Positions 15,453 to 24,240 of a stretch of DNA of 28,539 nt are shown one piece after another. The stretch is from an uncultured Parabacteroides sp. GTDB taxonomy: Bacteria > Bacteroidota > Bacteroidia > Bacteroidales > Tannerellaceae. Each line of letters starts with the position of its first letter. Position 1 is the stretch's first letter. The stretch spans positions 1-28,539 of the forward strand of contig CAKUZF010000034.1 of the NCBI GenBank assembly GCA_934718155.1, read 5' to 3'. The translations under genes and the position numbers were made by a program. The notes under the pieces were generated by a model. The model saw only the letters and a list, made by a program, of their open reading frames with translations, was not told the origin of the DNA and searched no databases.

Positions 15453-15499
15453 TGAAAAAACCACCATCAAGCTTTAAACAGCAACTGGGTGATTAAACT

Positions 15500-16000
15500 T
15501 TACAAACCCAACTTAGCTCTTACGAACGGAGTAGCATCTACCGCATTCGGAGCCGTGTAGAGCAAAGCCGCAGGATCAATAATAAAAGTGTAACCCTTCT
15601 CGTCGCCTACAGCCTTGATTGCGTCTTGCAACTTCTGCTGGATCGGCGTCAGCAACTCTTGCTGCTGCTTCTGAACATCCTGCTGTCCTAACTGAACCAC
15701 ATTGTCCATACGAGTCTGGATATCCTGGATCTCCTGCATTCTTCTCAACTTGATATTCTCAGTCAATGAGTCCTGCTGAGCAATGAAGTCAGAATACTTT
15801 TTCTGGTATTCGTCTTGCATACGCTTCAACTCTACTCTGTACTTCTCGTTCAGGTCTGCCATCTTCTTCTCCATCTCGTTTACCTCCGGCATGGCCATGA
15901 ACACCTCCTGAGTCTTAACGAATGCAATCTTCACCTCCTGAGCGATTGCTCCCAAGGGGAGGATCATCATCAATAATGCAAATACAATCAGCTTCTTCAT
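15500..16000 (-). CDS. Skp/OmpH family periplasmic chaperone (second copy)
   Basis: The 166-residue protein has a signal peptide (residues 1-20, cleaved after AIA) and the Skp/OmpH layout: a short beta strand (KIAFVKTQEVFMAMPE), a long charged coiled coil from about residue 40 to 125 rich in Lys, Glu and Gln, and a closing segment (GDEKGYTFIIDPAALLYTAP). Skp trimers hold unfolded outer-membrane proteins on their way to BamA. It follows a first Skp-like gene by 70 bases, with its own -7 box (TACCTTTG, 16058-16065) between them, so it may be transcribed more strongly than the rest of the operon. An intrinsic terminator follows. Confidence 0.9.
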   Translation of the reverse strand: MKKLIVFALLMMILPLGAIAQEVKIAFVKTQEVFMAMPEVNEMEKKMADLNEKYRVELKRMQDEYQKKYSDFIAQQDSLTENIKLRRMQEIQDIQTRMDNVVQLGQQDVQKQQQELLTPIQQKLQDAIKAVGDEKGYTFIIDPAALLYTAPNAVDATPFVRAKLGL

Positions 16001-16057
16001 TTCTTTCTTTTTCTATTTAATTTCGTTTATTATCTGTCTTCGTTAGCTAAACGGTCG

Positions 16058-16065
16058 CAAAGGTA
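16058..16065 (-). promoter_or_regulatory. Promoter -7 box for the second Skp gene
   Basis: TACCTTTG on the minus strand, about 57 bases before the ATG at 16000. No TTTG is seen at the usual distance upstream. Confidence 0.45.
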
Positions 16066-16070
16066 AGCAA

Positions 16071-16592
16071 TTATTTCGAATATCCCATCTTCGCAAGCAC
16101 TTCATTACTAATATCTATCTTCGGCGAAGCGAAAATAATGCTCATGGCGGAAGCCCGATCCCACACGATCTGATAGCCCTTGTCGTCGGAGATTTCCTTC
16201 ACGGCATTGTAAATCTCGTCTTGGATGGGCTTCATCAGGCTCTCGCGCTTCTTATAAAGCTCGCCATCGGGGCCGAAATACTTCCGTTTAAGATCCTGCG
16301 CCTCTTGCTCCTTCTTCACGATCTCCTCCTCGCGCTTGGTCTTCATCTCGGCCGAGAGAAACACCAGGTCGCTTTGGTAGTTCTTATACATATTCTGCGC
16401 CTCTTGCTGCAAAGCCTCCACCTCGTTCTGCCACTTCTGAGAGACCTGCGAAAGTTGTTCGTTCGTCATCTCGTAAGCCGGAATATTCTTCAAGATATAC
16501 TCCATGTCAATCAGCGCAAACTTCTGCGCCATTCCCGCCAAAGAGCAAAGCCAAAGCAGGCAGCTACAAATGATCATTCGTTTCATACGCAT
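16071..16592 (-). CDS. Skp/OmpH family periplasmic chaperone (first copy)
   Basis: The 173-residue protein has a Sec signal peptide ending near LAGMAQ, the opening strand KFALIDMEYILKNIPAY, a long coiled coil (about 45-115, QKWQNEVEALQQEAQ onward) and a C-terminal core (SDDKGYQIVWDRASAMSIIFASP). This fits the Skp/OmpH family, which escorts outer-membrane proteins. It lies 71 bases after bamA on the same strand, the usual Bacteroidetes order bamA-skp-skp. Start choice: ATG at 16592 (MRMKRM) or at 16586; neither has a clear Shine-Dalgarno. It is clearly diverged from its neighbour, so this is an old duplication. Confidence 0.88.
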   Translation of the reverse strand: MRMKRMIICSCLLWLCSLAGMAQKFALIDMEYILKNIPAYEMTNEQLSQVSQKWQNEVEALQQEAQNMYKNYQSDLVFLSAEMKTKREEEIVKKEQEAQDLKRKYFGPDGELYKKRESLMKPIQDEIYNAVKEISDDKGYQIVWDRASAMSIIFASPKIDISNEVLAKMGYSK

Positions 16593-16663
16593 TCTGTTTT
16601 TAAAAGTTATACGTTTATCGTTATAGACTCCAGCTCGTCAGGAAGGTTTATTCTTATAGAAGG

Positions 16664-19351
16664 TTAAAACTCCTGTCCGATAATGAAGTGGAGGTTGCTA
16701 CCGCTTCGAGAGCCATCCTTACCGCCGTAATTAGGCGCATCGAAACCATAACCCCAGTCGAGACCCATCAAGCCAATCATCGGGAGGAAGATACGCACAC
16801 CGACACCCGCTGAACGCTTCAGCTTGAACGGGTTGAAATCCTTCATGTCGGACCAAGCGTTTCCGGCCTCGACAAACACCAATCCATAGATGGTTGAAGA
16901 AGGCTCCAACAAGAACGGATAACGCACCTCCATCGCCAAGCGAGAGTAGGCATACGCATTCGAGCTATAACCGCCATTACCCGCAATACTACCATTCTCA
17001 TAACCACGCAAGCCGATGGTCTCCGTCGCATACGTACCAGTGTAACCACTCATACCATCACCTCCCATATAGAAGGTTTCGAATGGGGTTTTCTTGTTGT
17101 TGTCGTACATGCCCAAGAAACCAAATTCCACACGGCTCATCAAGACCGGCGTACGCTTCACCGTCAACGGAGCCAACGGCGAGAACACTTTCGCCTTGAA
17201 CTTCCACTTGTGATACTCAATGAAGCGAAACTTATCGGGGTTGGTGTCTTCCATCGACGCATAATCCTTGTTGTTGAGCAATGAATAAGGCGGCGTTAAC
17301 GCTACCGACAGCGAGAATTGCGAACCGCTACGTGTGTAAAGCGGGTTGTCGATAGAGTTGCGCGACAGGTTCAACTCCAAGTTGATATTATGACAGGTGC
17401 CGTTCTGCACCATGAAATAATTCCAATCCTTCATGCGATACAGCTGATAGTTGAGCGTTGCCATGAATTGGAAATAATCGTCTGGCCAGTTCAAACGCTT
17501 ACCATAGCCAGCCGACACACCAATCATCGTCATATACTTATTGGGGTCATAGGCATACTCGTAGGAGTTGTACATACTATTATAATAGTTGTTGTAACCA
17601 TAACCACCATAATAGCCGCCATAACCACCATAATAGCCCGGATAGCCATAGGATGACGACATATTGCTCATATATCGATCCGAGATATCGGTCATCTTCG
17701 AGTAATAGGCACTGACAGAAAGCGTGTTCGGGCGCTTACCTCCAAACCAAGGATCCATGAAGGAGATACTATACGACTGGTAATAGCGTCCGTTGGTCTG
17801 GCCGCTTAAGGTCAAGGTCTGTCCCTCGCCCTGCGGAATGATGCCTTTGTAGGTTTGCGGGTTAAAGAAGTTCTTCATCGAGAAGTTGGTAAACTTCAAG
17901 CTCAGCTTACCAATCACACCTGTCTGTCCCCAACCGGCAGAGAACTCGATCTGGTCGTTGGCCTTCGACACCAAGTTATACTCGATGTCGACGGTGCCAT
18001 TCTCTGGATCGGGCAGCGGCACGGGATTCATGTTCTCCGGGTCAAAGTGTCCCATCTGTGCCAACTCACGCACAGAACGCACCAAGTCTTCACGGCTAAA
18101 GAGCATACCGGGCTTCGTGCGCAACTCTCGGCGAACGATGTCTTCATACAAGCGATCGTTACCCTTGATGATCACCTTGTTGATCGAAGCCTGCGGACCC
18201 TCCTGAATACGGATCTCCAACGTGATCGAGTCGCCCTTCACGTCGGTCTCGACCGGATCGGCGTTGAAGAAGAGGTAGCCATTGTTGAAGTAGATGTTCG
18301 ACACGGCATCGTCGTCGGTGCTCAAACGCTCGTTCAACTTCTTCTGGTTATACACCTCGCCGGGCTTCATGCCCAACACGGCCATCAAGTAGTCCGTTGC
18401 GTACTTCGTGTTACCCACGAAACGAATATCTTTCAGGTAGTACTTCTGTCCCTCCTCAACCTTGAGATGGATATCTACCTTCTTCTCGTTATAGTTCCAA
18501 ACGCTATCCGAGAGCAACACCGCATCGCGATAACCATGCTCGTTGTACTTTGCGATCACATTGTTCTTATCATTCTCATACTCTTCGGTCGTGAACTTCT
18601 TGGTGCTGAACATCTCCAGGATACTGGTCTTCCAGTCGTTGTAGAAGCTGAACTTCTCGTTCGTCTTCTTCATCGCCTTCTTCAGGTTGCGAGCGGTGAG
18701 TGCGGAGTTGCCTTCGAACGTGATTCGATGGATCTTCGTCTTCTGGTTTTTATCAATATTGATGTCTACAATGACCTCTCCCTCGTGTGCGGGATCGTCT
18801 TTTTGCTCGATCTCTACGTCAACATTCTTAAAGCCCTTTCCATCGAAGAACTTCTGGATCACCAATTTGGTACGATCCATAACGTTTGGAGTCACCTGGA
18901 AACCTTTCTTCAGACCCAGTTTCGCATCCAAATCTTCACGCTCGCTCTTCTTGATGCCATGATAGTGCACCTCCGAGATACGCGGACGCTGCTTCAACTG
19001 CACCTCCAGCCAGACCTGGTCGCCCTCGATTTTGGATGCCAAGATCTTTACATCCGAGAACAATCCATGCTTCCAAAAGCGCCTAATGGCTTGCGTGATC
19101 TCGTCGCCCGGGATAGTCACCTCGTCGCCTACAGAAAGCCCGGAAAAACCAATCAGCACAAAGTCATCATAGTTTTTGATTCCTGTCACCTTGATGTCGG
19201 CGATCTTGTATTTCTTCGGCGTCACATAAGAAACCACAGGCACCTCCACCGGAGCTTCCACCTTCACGGTGTCAGCTTCTTGTGCAAAGGCGCTGCATGC
19301 AACAGCCAGACTTATAAAACACAGCTCAACTTTTTTACGTTTATTAATCAT
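16664..19351 (-). CDS. bamA: Outer-membrane protein assembly factor BamA
   Basis: The 895-residue protein is the central outer-membrane insertase. A signal peptide (about 1-23, ending AFAQ) is followed by successive POTRA domains (about 45-450; for example ADIKVTGIKNYDDF, IHRITFEGNSALTARNL, YLKDIRFVGNTKYATDYL, INKVIIKGNDRLYEDIV) and a C-terminal 16-strand barrel. The barrel includes SFMDPWFGGKRPNTLS and ends in FIIGQEF, with a terminal Phe as expected for BAM recognition. It is longer than the roughly 810-residue E. coli protein. Part of the excess is a Tyr/Gly-rich loop at residues 568-601. It starts 11 bases after uppS and leads into two Skp chaperone genes. Confidence 0.95.
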   Translation of the reverse strand: MINKRKKVELCFISLAVACSAFAQEADTVKVEAPVEVPVVSYVTPKKYKIADIKVTGIKNYDDFVLIGFSGLSVGDEVTIPGDEITQAIRRFWKHGLFSDVKILASKIEGDQVWLEVQLKQRPRISEVHYHGIKKSEREDLDAKLGLKKGFQVTPNVMDRTKLVIQKFFDGKGFKNVDVEIEQKDDPAHEGEVIVDINIDKNQKTKIHRITFEGNSALTARNLKKAMKKTNEKFSFYNDWKTSILEMFSTKKFTTEEYENDKNNVIAKYNEHGYRDAVLLSDSVWNYNEKKVDIHLKVEEGQKYYLKDIRFVGNTKYATDYLMAVLGMKPGEVYNQKKLNERLSTDDDAVSNIYFNNGYLFFNADPVETDVKGDSITLEIRIQEGPQASINKVIIKGNDRLYEDIVRRELRTKPGMLFSREDLVRSVRELAQMGHFDPENMNPVPLPDPENGTVDIEYNLVSKANDQIEFSAGWGQTGVIGKLSLKFTNFSMKNFFNPQTYKGIIPQGEGQTLTLSGQTNGRYYQSYSISFMDPWFGGKRPNTLSVSAYYSKMTDISDRYMSNMSSSYGYPGYYGGYGGYYGGYGYNNYYNSMYNSYEYAYDPNKYMTMIGVSAGYGKRLNWPDDYFQFMATLNYQLYRMKDWNYFMVQNGTCHNINLELNLSRNSIDNPLYTRSGSQFSLSVALTPPYSLLNNKDYASMEDTNPDKFRFIEYHKWKFKAKVFSPLAPLTVKRTPVLMSRVEFGFLGMYDNNKKTPFETFYMGGDGMSGYTGTYATETIGLRGYENGSIAGNGGYSSNAYAYSRLAMEVRYPFLLEPSSTIYGLVFVEAGNAWSDMKDFNPFKLKRSAGVGVRIFLPMIGLMGLDWGYGFDAPNYGGKDGSRSGSNLHFIIGQEF
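17598..17638. repeat. Exact 20-base direct repeat, period 21, inside bamA
   Basis: Positions 17598-17617 and 17619-17638 are identical 20-mers one base apart, giving a 21-base (seven-codon) period. They encode GYYGGYG twice within a Tyr/Gly-rich segment of the BamA barrel. Slippage would add or remove seven residues in frame. Confidence 0.9.
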
Positions 19352-19362
19352 CGCTTTGTTTA

Positions 19363-20103
19363 TCAGATTAATTGCTCACTTGTTTTCCCGAACCGACGCT
19401 CGCGGCGTTGGTAATACAAAATGGCTTCATATAATTCCTCTTCTCTGAACTCGGGCCAAAACACCTTCGAGAAGTAGAACTCCGCATACGAGAGTTGCCA
19501 CAGCAGGAAGTTGCTGACCCGTTGTTCGCCTCCCGTGCGGATCAACAAATCCGGATCGGGAATACCCTTTGTTGTCAGATGATTCGACACCACGGCCTCG
19601 GTGATCTCTTCGGGGCGCAACCGCCCGTCGATAGCCTCCTGTGCGATGCGACGCACAGCCTCTGTAATCTCCCAGCGAGCCGAATAGCTCAATGCCAAGA
19701 CCAAGGTCGTCCCTGTGTTGCCTGCCGTGGTGGCAATACACTCTTGCAGGGTGGCGTAAGCATCCGGACGTAGGCGCGAAAGATCGCCTATCGCCATCAG
19801 GCGGACGTTTTTCTCCATCATGTTCGGCGTTTCCTGATGGATGGCTGTGACCATAAGACCCATCAATGCCTGCACCTCCTCTTCGGGCCTGTTCCAGTTC
19901 TCGGTCGAGAAGGTGTAAAGCGTCAGGTAGCGCAATCCCAACTGCGTCACCGCATCCATGATCTTGTGCACAGAGGTCACACCTTCTTGGTGGCCATAGC
20001 TCCGCGGCTTGCCTTGTGCTTTTGCCCAACGGCCGTTTCCATCCATGATGATGGCCACGTGTTGCGGCAATCGGCTTTTATCTATATCATCTATCAACGA
20101 CAT
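19363..20103 (-). CDS. uppS: Isoprenyl transferase (undecaprenyl diphosphate synthase)
   Basis: The 246-residue cis-prenyltransferase extends farnesyl diphosphate with isopentenyl units to make the C55 carrier lipid for peptidoglycan and surface glycans; it acts at the cytosolic membrane face. The catalytic segment HVAIIMDGNGRWA (15-27) carries Asp21. It is followed by GHQEGV and YTFSTENWNRP, and near the end by the substrate-binding IRTGGEQRVSNFLLWQ and the YAEFYFS motif. Length is normal. Short gaps (12 bases from DUF6089, 11 to bamA) place it in the envelope operon. Confidence 0.96.
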   Translation of the reverse strand: MSLIDDIDKSRLPQHVAIIMDGNGRWAKAQGKPRSYGHQEGVTSVHKIMDAVTQLGLRYLTLYTFSTENWNRPEEEVQALMGLMVTAIHQETPNMMEKNVRLMAIGDLSRLRPDAYATLQECIATTAGNTGTTLVLALSYSARWEITEAVRRIAQEAIDGRLRPEEITEAVVSNHLTTKGIPDPDLLIRTGGEQRVSNFLLWQLSYAEFYFSKVFWPEFREEELYEAILYYQRRERRFGKTSEQLI

Positions 20104-20115
20104 CTTTCTATTCGT

Positions 20116-20814
20116 TTAATATTCTATATGTTTCGCATTGTTGCAAGTCCGGCATCGTTCTCCAAAATCATACGTGACGGAGAGCAACAAAAACGAATAC
20201 CAATCTTTATTCTTCAGTGCGCTGCTGCTAATCCCATAAGGATCATTCAGCATATCTTTCCCTTCGAGGCCATCGCCCAATGTCTTTCTGACAGAGAACT
20301 CACAACCTAAGTTCAGCCTCGGCCTTAACTTATACTTCACTCCCATGCCCAGTGGGATGTTGGGGCTGACGAAAGAGGCATCGCCTCCAGGCGCAACCGT
20401 CATGCCGAGCCCCACCAGCAAATAGGGTGTGAAACGCTTCGCTCCTGTATAGTCGAACTTATCGCTATAAGGAAAGAAATTAAACTCCGCTTGCCCGCCC
20501 AATTCGAGCAGGCTGCGGCTAAAGTCGGTCTGACCACCATTGGGGAACGCATTGGCTCCATCGGTTTTGCCCGAGATCTGCCCCCACATCAAATTGGCCT
20601 TCAATGCCCAACGGAAGTTGATATTGTAGCGGAAAACCGCCCCTGCCGCCGGGTTCAAACCTTTAAAAGGGCTATTCTTGTTGGCATCGCCCATGTAGAA
20701 GGCTCCGCCAGCCATGCCTCCCACCTCGAACTTATACTCTTGCGCAGAGAGCGCTTGCATGAGGAACATTCCCACGCAGAGCATAAACATCCGTTGTAAG
20801 AAGCCGTGCTTCAT
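20116..20814 (-). CDS. DUF6089 family outer-membrane beta-barrel protein
   Basis: The 232-residue protein has a signal peptide (about 1-24, ending LSAQ) and then alternating amphipathic strands with aromatic ends (EVGGMAGGAFYMGD, RWALKANLMWGQISG, AEFNFFPYSD, PYLLVGLGMT). This agrees with an eight-stranded barrel of the DUF6089 family. The function is unknown. In Bacteroidetes this family is commonly encoded just before uppS and bamA, as here, so a part in outer-membrane assembly is plausible but unproven. The C-terminus has a short tail with two cysteines (CRTCNN), unusual for a barrel. Gaps to both neighbours are 12-16 bases. Confidence 0.75.
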   Translation of the reverse strand: MKHGFLQRMFMLCVGMFLMQALSAQEYKFEVGGMAGGAFYMGDANKNSPFKGLNPAAGAVFRYNINFRWALKANLMWGQISGKTDGANAFPNGGQTDFSRSLLELGGQAEFNFFPYSDKFDYTGAKRFTPYLLVGLGMTVAPGGDASFVSPNIPLGMGVKYKLRPRLNLGCEFSVRKTLGDGLEGKDMLNDPYGISSSALKNKDWYSFLLLSVTYDFGERCRTCNNAKHIEY

Positions 20815-20830
20815 CCCTTTCCTCCTATTG

Positions 20831-22207
20831 TTACTCTTTCGTGATCAATCGATTGATGCGTCCACGCCACAACTGGTTCAGGTCGTTGGCCTTCCCATCA
20901 GTTGTTCCACCAAACAGATTTAAATAATTCTCCGAATCGACTATAGCAGAAGAATAACCTCTACCCTCATAGGCACTGGGCAGCACCAAAAGTGTGTCGA
21001 TCAACGACCACGTGATGCCACAATCGAAAGAGCTATACATGTCTTTCAATCCTTTCCGCTCAGCATCCAAGCCTCCGATCATGAGAATCTTGTCGTCGTA
21101 GTGCACGACCGCCGCCCCTTCACGACTTGTGAAGCCGCTGCTTTCGCCTGCGGCCATCAGCGTCCAAGCCAAGCCATTCGTCGTGGCCCACGTCGTGTTG
21201 AGCAGCGCGTTTGCCTGCGAGCGACCGCCGATCGTCATCAGATACTGATAGTACATCGACTCATACTGCAACGTTGCGAAACCCTTCGCCGGGAAGGCTT
21301 CGGGCGCCTCCTCGCCCATCGTCCACTCTTGCTCCGCATTCATCGCACAGAAGGTCAGCTTACCCTCCCGCAGCGTTGTCGCAGCCAAAGCACCTTGCTG
21401 ACGCATGCCCGCCTTTACCTCGCCCAGCAGGAACTGGATCGCAGGCGCACCCGCAACGAGACTCCAAGTCTTGCCATCGGCCGACTGATAGAGCGAGCCA
21501 TCGCTTGCAGCCACATACCACACCTTATTATATTGTGCGAGTTGTTGCCATTGCAAACCGTCGGAAGGAAGCCCTTGCAAGGGTTGTTCCGTCCATTGTG
21601 TCGGGGCGTTAGCGGGAGCCTGATACAACTGATAGCCTGCGCCAGAAGCCAAGGTTGCGTACATATAATAAGATTTCTCGCCATCCTGATCAACAAGTAC
21701 AGTCTTCTGCTCGCTGAAAGCCACGGGCAACATCTTCTCAGAAGCTTGCGCCCAAACCATCGTGTCGGGATTAACCTGATGGATGTTTACTTGCGCCAAA
21801 TAGGTCTTGGTCGTTATTCCATCGTACGCATGTACTACGAACTTTACTGGAGCTGAGAAATCCACAGAATCAGTCAGTTTGGCGAGATGGAACGTTGAGT
21901 CGGGCAACGCATAAGGCTGTACTTCCACATCGCTCACGCCAGCCGAGCTCACAATCGTCAGTGTGCAAAGCACCTTCTCGACTTTCGTGCCATAAGGCAT
22001 AGAATCGACATTAAAAATACGTCCTCCAAGCTGATCGATCGTAAACTTCACTTTGCTCAATCCCGTCACGGAATCGCTACTCAACGTCAACGAGCTGATT
22101 TGGCAGTTTCTAGTCAACTCTATCACCACATCATCTTCCGATTTCAAGCAAGAAGAGAGAGTCATTGCCAAACAAGCCGTCAAAAAGAATATCCATTTTG
22201 TTTTCAT
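20831..22207 (-). CDS. DUF6242-type lipoprotein with kelch/BNR-like propeller
   Basis: The 458-residue protein has a lipoprotein signal peptide with lipobox LSSC at about residues 17-20, followed by acidic residues (LKSEDD), which in Bacteroidetes can direct surface export. The first 150 residues form a beta-sandwich-like part. The rest has repeats of the propeller kind (YQSADGKTWSLVAG, WATTNGLAWTLMAAG, SSFDCGITWSLIDT, DKILMIGGLDAE, YLNLFGGTTDG). I place it in DUF6242, with moderate certainty. Start chosen at 22207 (MKTKWIFF) because it opens a clean signal peptide; the frame extends 15 codons further into a promoter region. It is first in the uppS-bamA operon. Confidence 0.7.
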   Translation of the reverse strand: MKTKWIFFLTACLAMTLSSCLKSEDDVVIELTRNCQISSLTLSSDSVTGLSKVKFTIDQLGGRIFNVDSMPYGTKVEKVLCTLTIVSSAGVSDVEVQPYALPDSTFHLAKLTDSVDFSAPVKFVVHAYDGITTKTYLAQVNIHQVNPDTMVWAQASEKMLPVAFSEQKTVLVDQDGEKSYYMYATLASGAGYQLYQAPANAPTQWTEQPLQGLPSDGLQWQQLAQYNKVWYVAASDGSLYQSADGKTWSLVAGAPAIQFLLGEVKAGMRQQGALAATTLREGKLTFCAMNAEQEWTMGEEAPEAFPAKGFATLQYESMYYQYLMTIGGRSQANALLNTTWATTNGLAWTLMAAGESSGFTSREGAAVVHYDDKILMIGGLDAERKGLKDMYSSFDCGITWSLIDTLLVLPSAYEGRGYSSAIVDSENYLNLFGGTTDGKANDLNQLWRGRINRLITKE

Positions 22208-22237
22208 CAAAAACATTGTTTGTCGCATATTAAGCCA

Positions 22238-22245
22238 CAAAAGTA
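22238..22245 (-). promoter_or_regulatory. Promoter -7 box of the envelope operon
   Basis: TACTTTTG on the minus strand fits TAnnTTTG and lies 31 bases before the ATG at 22207. No TTG element is seen at the usual distance. If real, it would drive DUF6242 through the Skp genes. Confidence 0.45.
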
Positions 22246-22288
22246 GAAACATTTTTTACTTTGAGCCTCATGCCTATCCATATTTATA

Positions 22289-23350
22289 TTATTTTAGGTG
22301 ATTAAAGCACTCTAAAAGATGTCCGTCGCGAGTGGTAAAGGCGGTTTGCAGCAGGCCCTGCCGCAAACATGGTGCCGACACACCCTCGCCCAGCCGAATT
22401 GGGGCGGTCTCGACACGTGCCTCGTCCCACAGCCCCTCGGCAATGAATGATTGCAACGTCTGCGTGCCTCCCTCTACCAGCAACGAATCTATCTTTCTTG
22501 CGGCTAAAGCGGCCATAATCTGAGCAGCCAACGGGCGGCTGAAGTCGAGTCTCGCATAGCAAAGATTGGGCCGATCGGCCGCCTCTCGCTCCGTAAACAC
22601 CAGGGTGGGCACTGAGCCATCCAGCAAATGGTGCGTAGTCGGCACCTTCAATGAGCGATCGAGAAGCACCCGCAGGGGCGAAGCCCCCACCCAATGGCGA
22701 ACCGTCAGAGAGGGATTATCGAGCAGCGCCGTGCGTGTTCCCACCAAGATCGCCTTGACCTCCGTGCGCAACTGATGCACTCGCCGAAGCGTTTCGGCCG
22801 ATGAAAGAACTACGGGAGGCTCGTCGGCCGCGGTGCGCAACCGATCGATAAAACCATCCGCACTTTGCGCCCATTTCAGTGTGACGTAGGGACGCCGCAA
22901 TTGCTGCATCGTCATGAAAGCCTTGTTCAGCGCATAGCACTCCGCCTCCAACACGCCGGTGATGACTTCTACTCCAGCCTCGCACAGTCTGTTGACTCCA
23001 CGGCCCGACACTTCAGGGAAAGGATCCAGGCAGCCCACCACCACTCGGGGAATGCCAGTCCGGACGATCAGCTCCGCACAAGGGGGTGTCTTGCCATAAT
23101 GCGAGCAAGGCTCTAAACTCACGTAGATAGTAGACGTTTTCAGCAGCGGGCGGTCGGCCTCTCTCACCGACGCAATCGCATTCACCTCGGCATGCGCCTC
23201 GCCGCATCTGCGGTGATAGCCCTCGCCAATGATCCGTCCTTCGTGCACCACCACGGCTCCTACCATCGGATTAGGACTTGTATGCCCCTGGCCTTGGCGA
23301 GCCAGCTGAATGCATCGCTCCATGTATTTCGCTTCAATTGCAGTGTTCAT
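22289..23350 (-). CDS. ribD: Bifunctional riboflavin deaminase/reductase RibD
   Basis: The 353-residue enzyme carries out two steps of riboflavin synthesis in the cytosol: deamination of the pyrimidine intermediate, then reduction of the ribose with NADPH. The N-terminal deaminase domain has the zinc site His53-Ala-Glu55 (GEAHAEVN), Cys82 (EPCSHYGKTPPC) and Cys91. The reductase domain begins near PYVTLKWAQSADGFI (about 153) and contains SLLVEGGTQTLQSF near the end. Length is close to the usual 360-370. No other riboflavin gene is nearby. It is divergent from prmC, with only 50 bases between the start codons. Confidence 0.95.
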   Translation of the reverse strand: MNTAIEAKYMERCIQLARQGQGHTSPNPMVGAVVVHEGRIIGEGYHRRCGEAHAEVNAIASVREADRPLLKTSTIYVSLEPCSHYGKTPPCAELIVRTGIPRVVVGCLDPFPEVSGRGVNRLCEAGVEVITGVLEAECYALNKAFMTMQQLRRPYVTLKWAQSADGFIDRLRTAADEPPVVLSSAETLRRVHQLRTEVKAILVGTRTALLDNPSLTVRHWVGASPLRVLLDRSLKVPTTHHLLDGSVPTLVFTEREAADRPNLCYARLDFSRPLAAQIMAALAARKIDSLLVEGGTQTLQSFIAEGLWDEARVETAPIRLGEGVSAPCLRQGLLQTAFTTRDGHLLECFNHLK

Positions 23351-23357
23351 TCTTGTC

Positions 23358-23365
23358 TATATTTG
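23358..23365 (+). promoter_or_regulatory. Promoter -7 box of prmC
   Basis: TATATTTG fits TAnnTTTG exactly and lies 36 bases before the prmC ATG; ATTG (23337-23340) is 17 bases upstream, slightly short. It sits in the 50-base divergent gap, with its upstream element inside the first codons of ribD. Confidence 0.55.
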
Positions 23366-23400
23366 CTTTTTCACTATTTTCGCGTACAAAGAGAAACAGC

Positions 23401-24240
23401 ATGAGGGATACCATCGCTTACATACGGCGTTCGTTGCAAGACATTTACCCGTCAGGAGAACTGCAAGCGCTCATCCGATTAATCATGGAGAGCGTCTGCG
23501 GGCTCACCACCTGCCAACTCTTAGTGGGCAAAGATAGGGAATTATCGGAAATAGAACGCACTAAAATCAACGAGATCGTAACTGGGCTTCGCCAAGAGGA
23601 GCCCATTCAATACCTGCTGGGAGAGGCCTATTTCAAGGAGCTCACCTTGCAGGTCAACCCATCCGTCTTGATTCCACGCCCTGAGACGGCCGAACTTGTC
23701 GACCGTATCGCCGCAGACTACGCCGCCTCTGGCGCCATACGCCTGCTAGACATCGGCACAGGCAGCGGGTGCATCGCCATCGCCTTGGCTCGTGCACTGC
23801 CCCAAGCGGAAGTGCACGCCTTCGACATCTCGGCCGAAGCGCTCTCTGTCGCCAAGGAGAACGCCCGCAGGAATCGAGCGGCCGTCGCTTTCTCGCAAGC
23901 CGATATCCTAAAAGCGACACCACCCACTTCGGCCTACGACGTCATCGTCAGCAACCCTCCCTACATCATGCTGAAGGAAAAAGCTCAAATGGAGCGTAAT
24001 GTGCTCGACCATGAACCGCATCTGGCCCTTTTCGTGCCCGACGAAGATCCGTTGCGCTTCTATCGCGCCATCGCCGATTACGCCCGCGTCGCCTTGCGCC
24101 CGGGCGGACGTCTCTATTTTGAGATCAATCCGCTCTGCCAGGACAGCATGCGGCAGCTCCTGGAAGAAAAAAGTTACAAACAGATCGAGATCCTATCCGA
24201 CTTTTACGGAAAAGCTCGCTTCACTATCGCCACTTTATGA
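23401..24240 (+). CDS. prmC: Peptide chain release factor N5-glutamine methyltransferase
   Basis: The 279-residue enzyme methylates the glutamine of the GGQ motif in release factors RF1/RF2 with S-adenosylmethionine. An N-terminal helical domain (about 1-90) is followed by the Rossmann methyltransferase domain, with the SAM-binding LDIGTGSGCIAIALA (116-130) and the hallmark NPPY (185-188) that grips the glutamine. IPRPETAELV links the two. Start at 23401 (MRDTIAYIRR) was chosen over an open extension of 41 codons, which would read through the promoter and ribD start. The stop overlaps the recX start by four bases (ATGA), showing translational coupling. Confidence 0.94.
   Translation: MRDTIAYIRRSLQDIYPSGELQALIRLIMESVCGLTTCQLLVGKDRELSEIERTKINEIVTGLRQEEPIQYLLGEAYFKELTLQVNPSVLIPRPETAELVDRIAADYAASGAIRLLDIGTGSGCIAIALARALPQAEVHAFDISAEALSVAKENARRNRAAVAFSQADILKATPPTSAYDVIVSNPPYIMLKEKAQMERNVLDHEPHLALFVPDEDPLRFYRAIADYARVALRPGGRLYFEINPLCQDSMRQLLEEKSYKQIEILSDFYGKARFTIATL

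Noticed and set aside
17855..19414. Open frame of 519 codons on the plus strand opposite bamA
   Set aside because: It lies entirely antisense to a clear BamA reading with POTRA motifs; its His/Leu/Val-rich product shows no domain and is explained by codon bias of the real gene.
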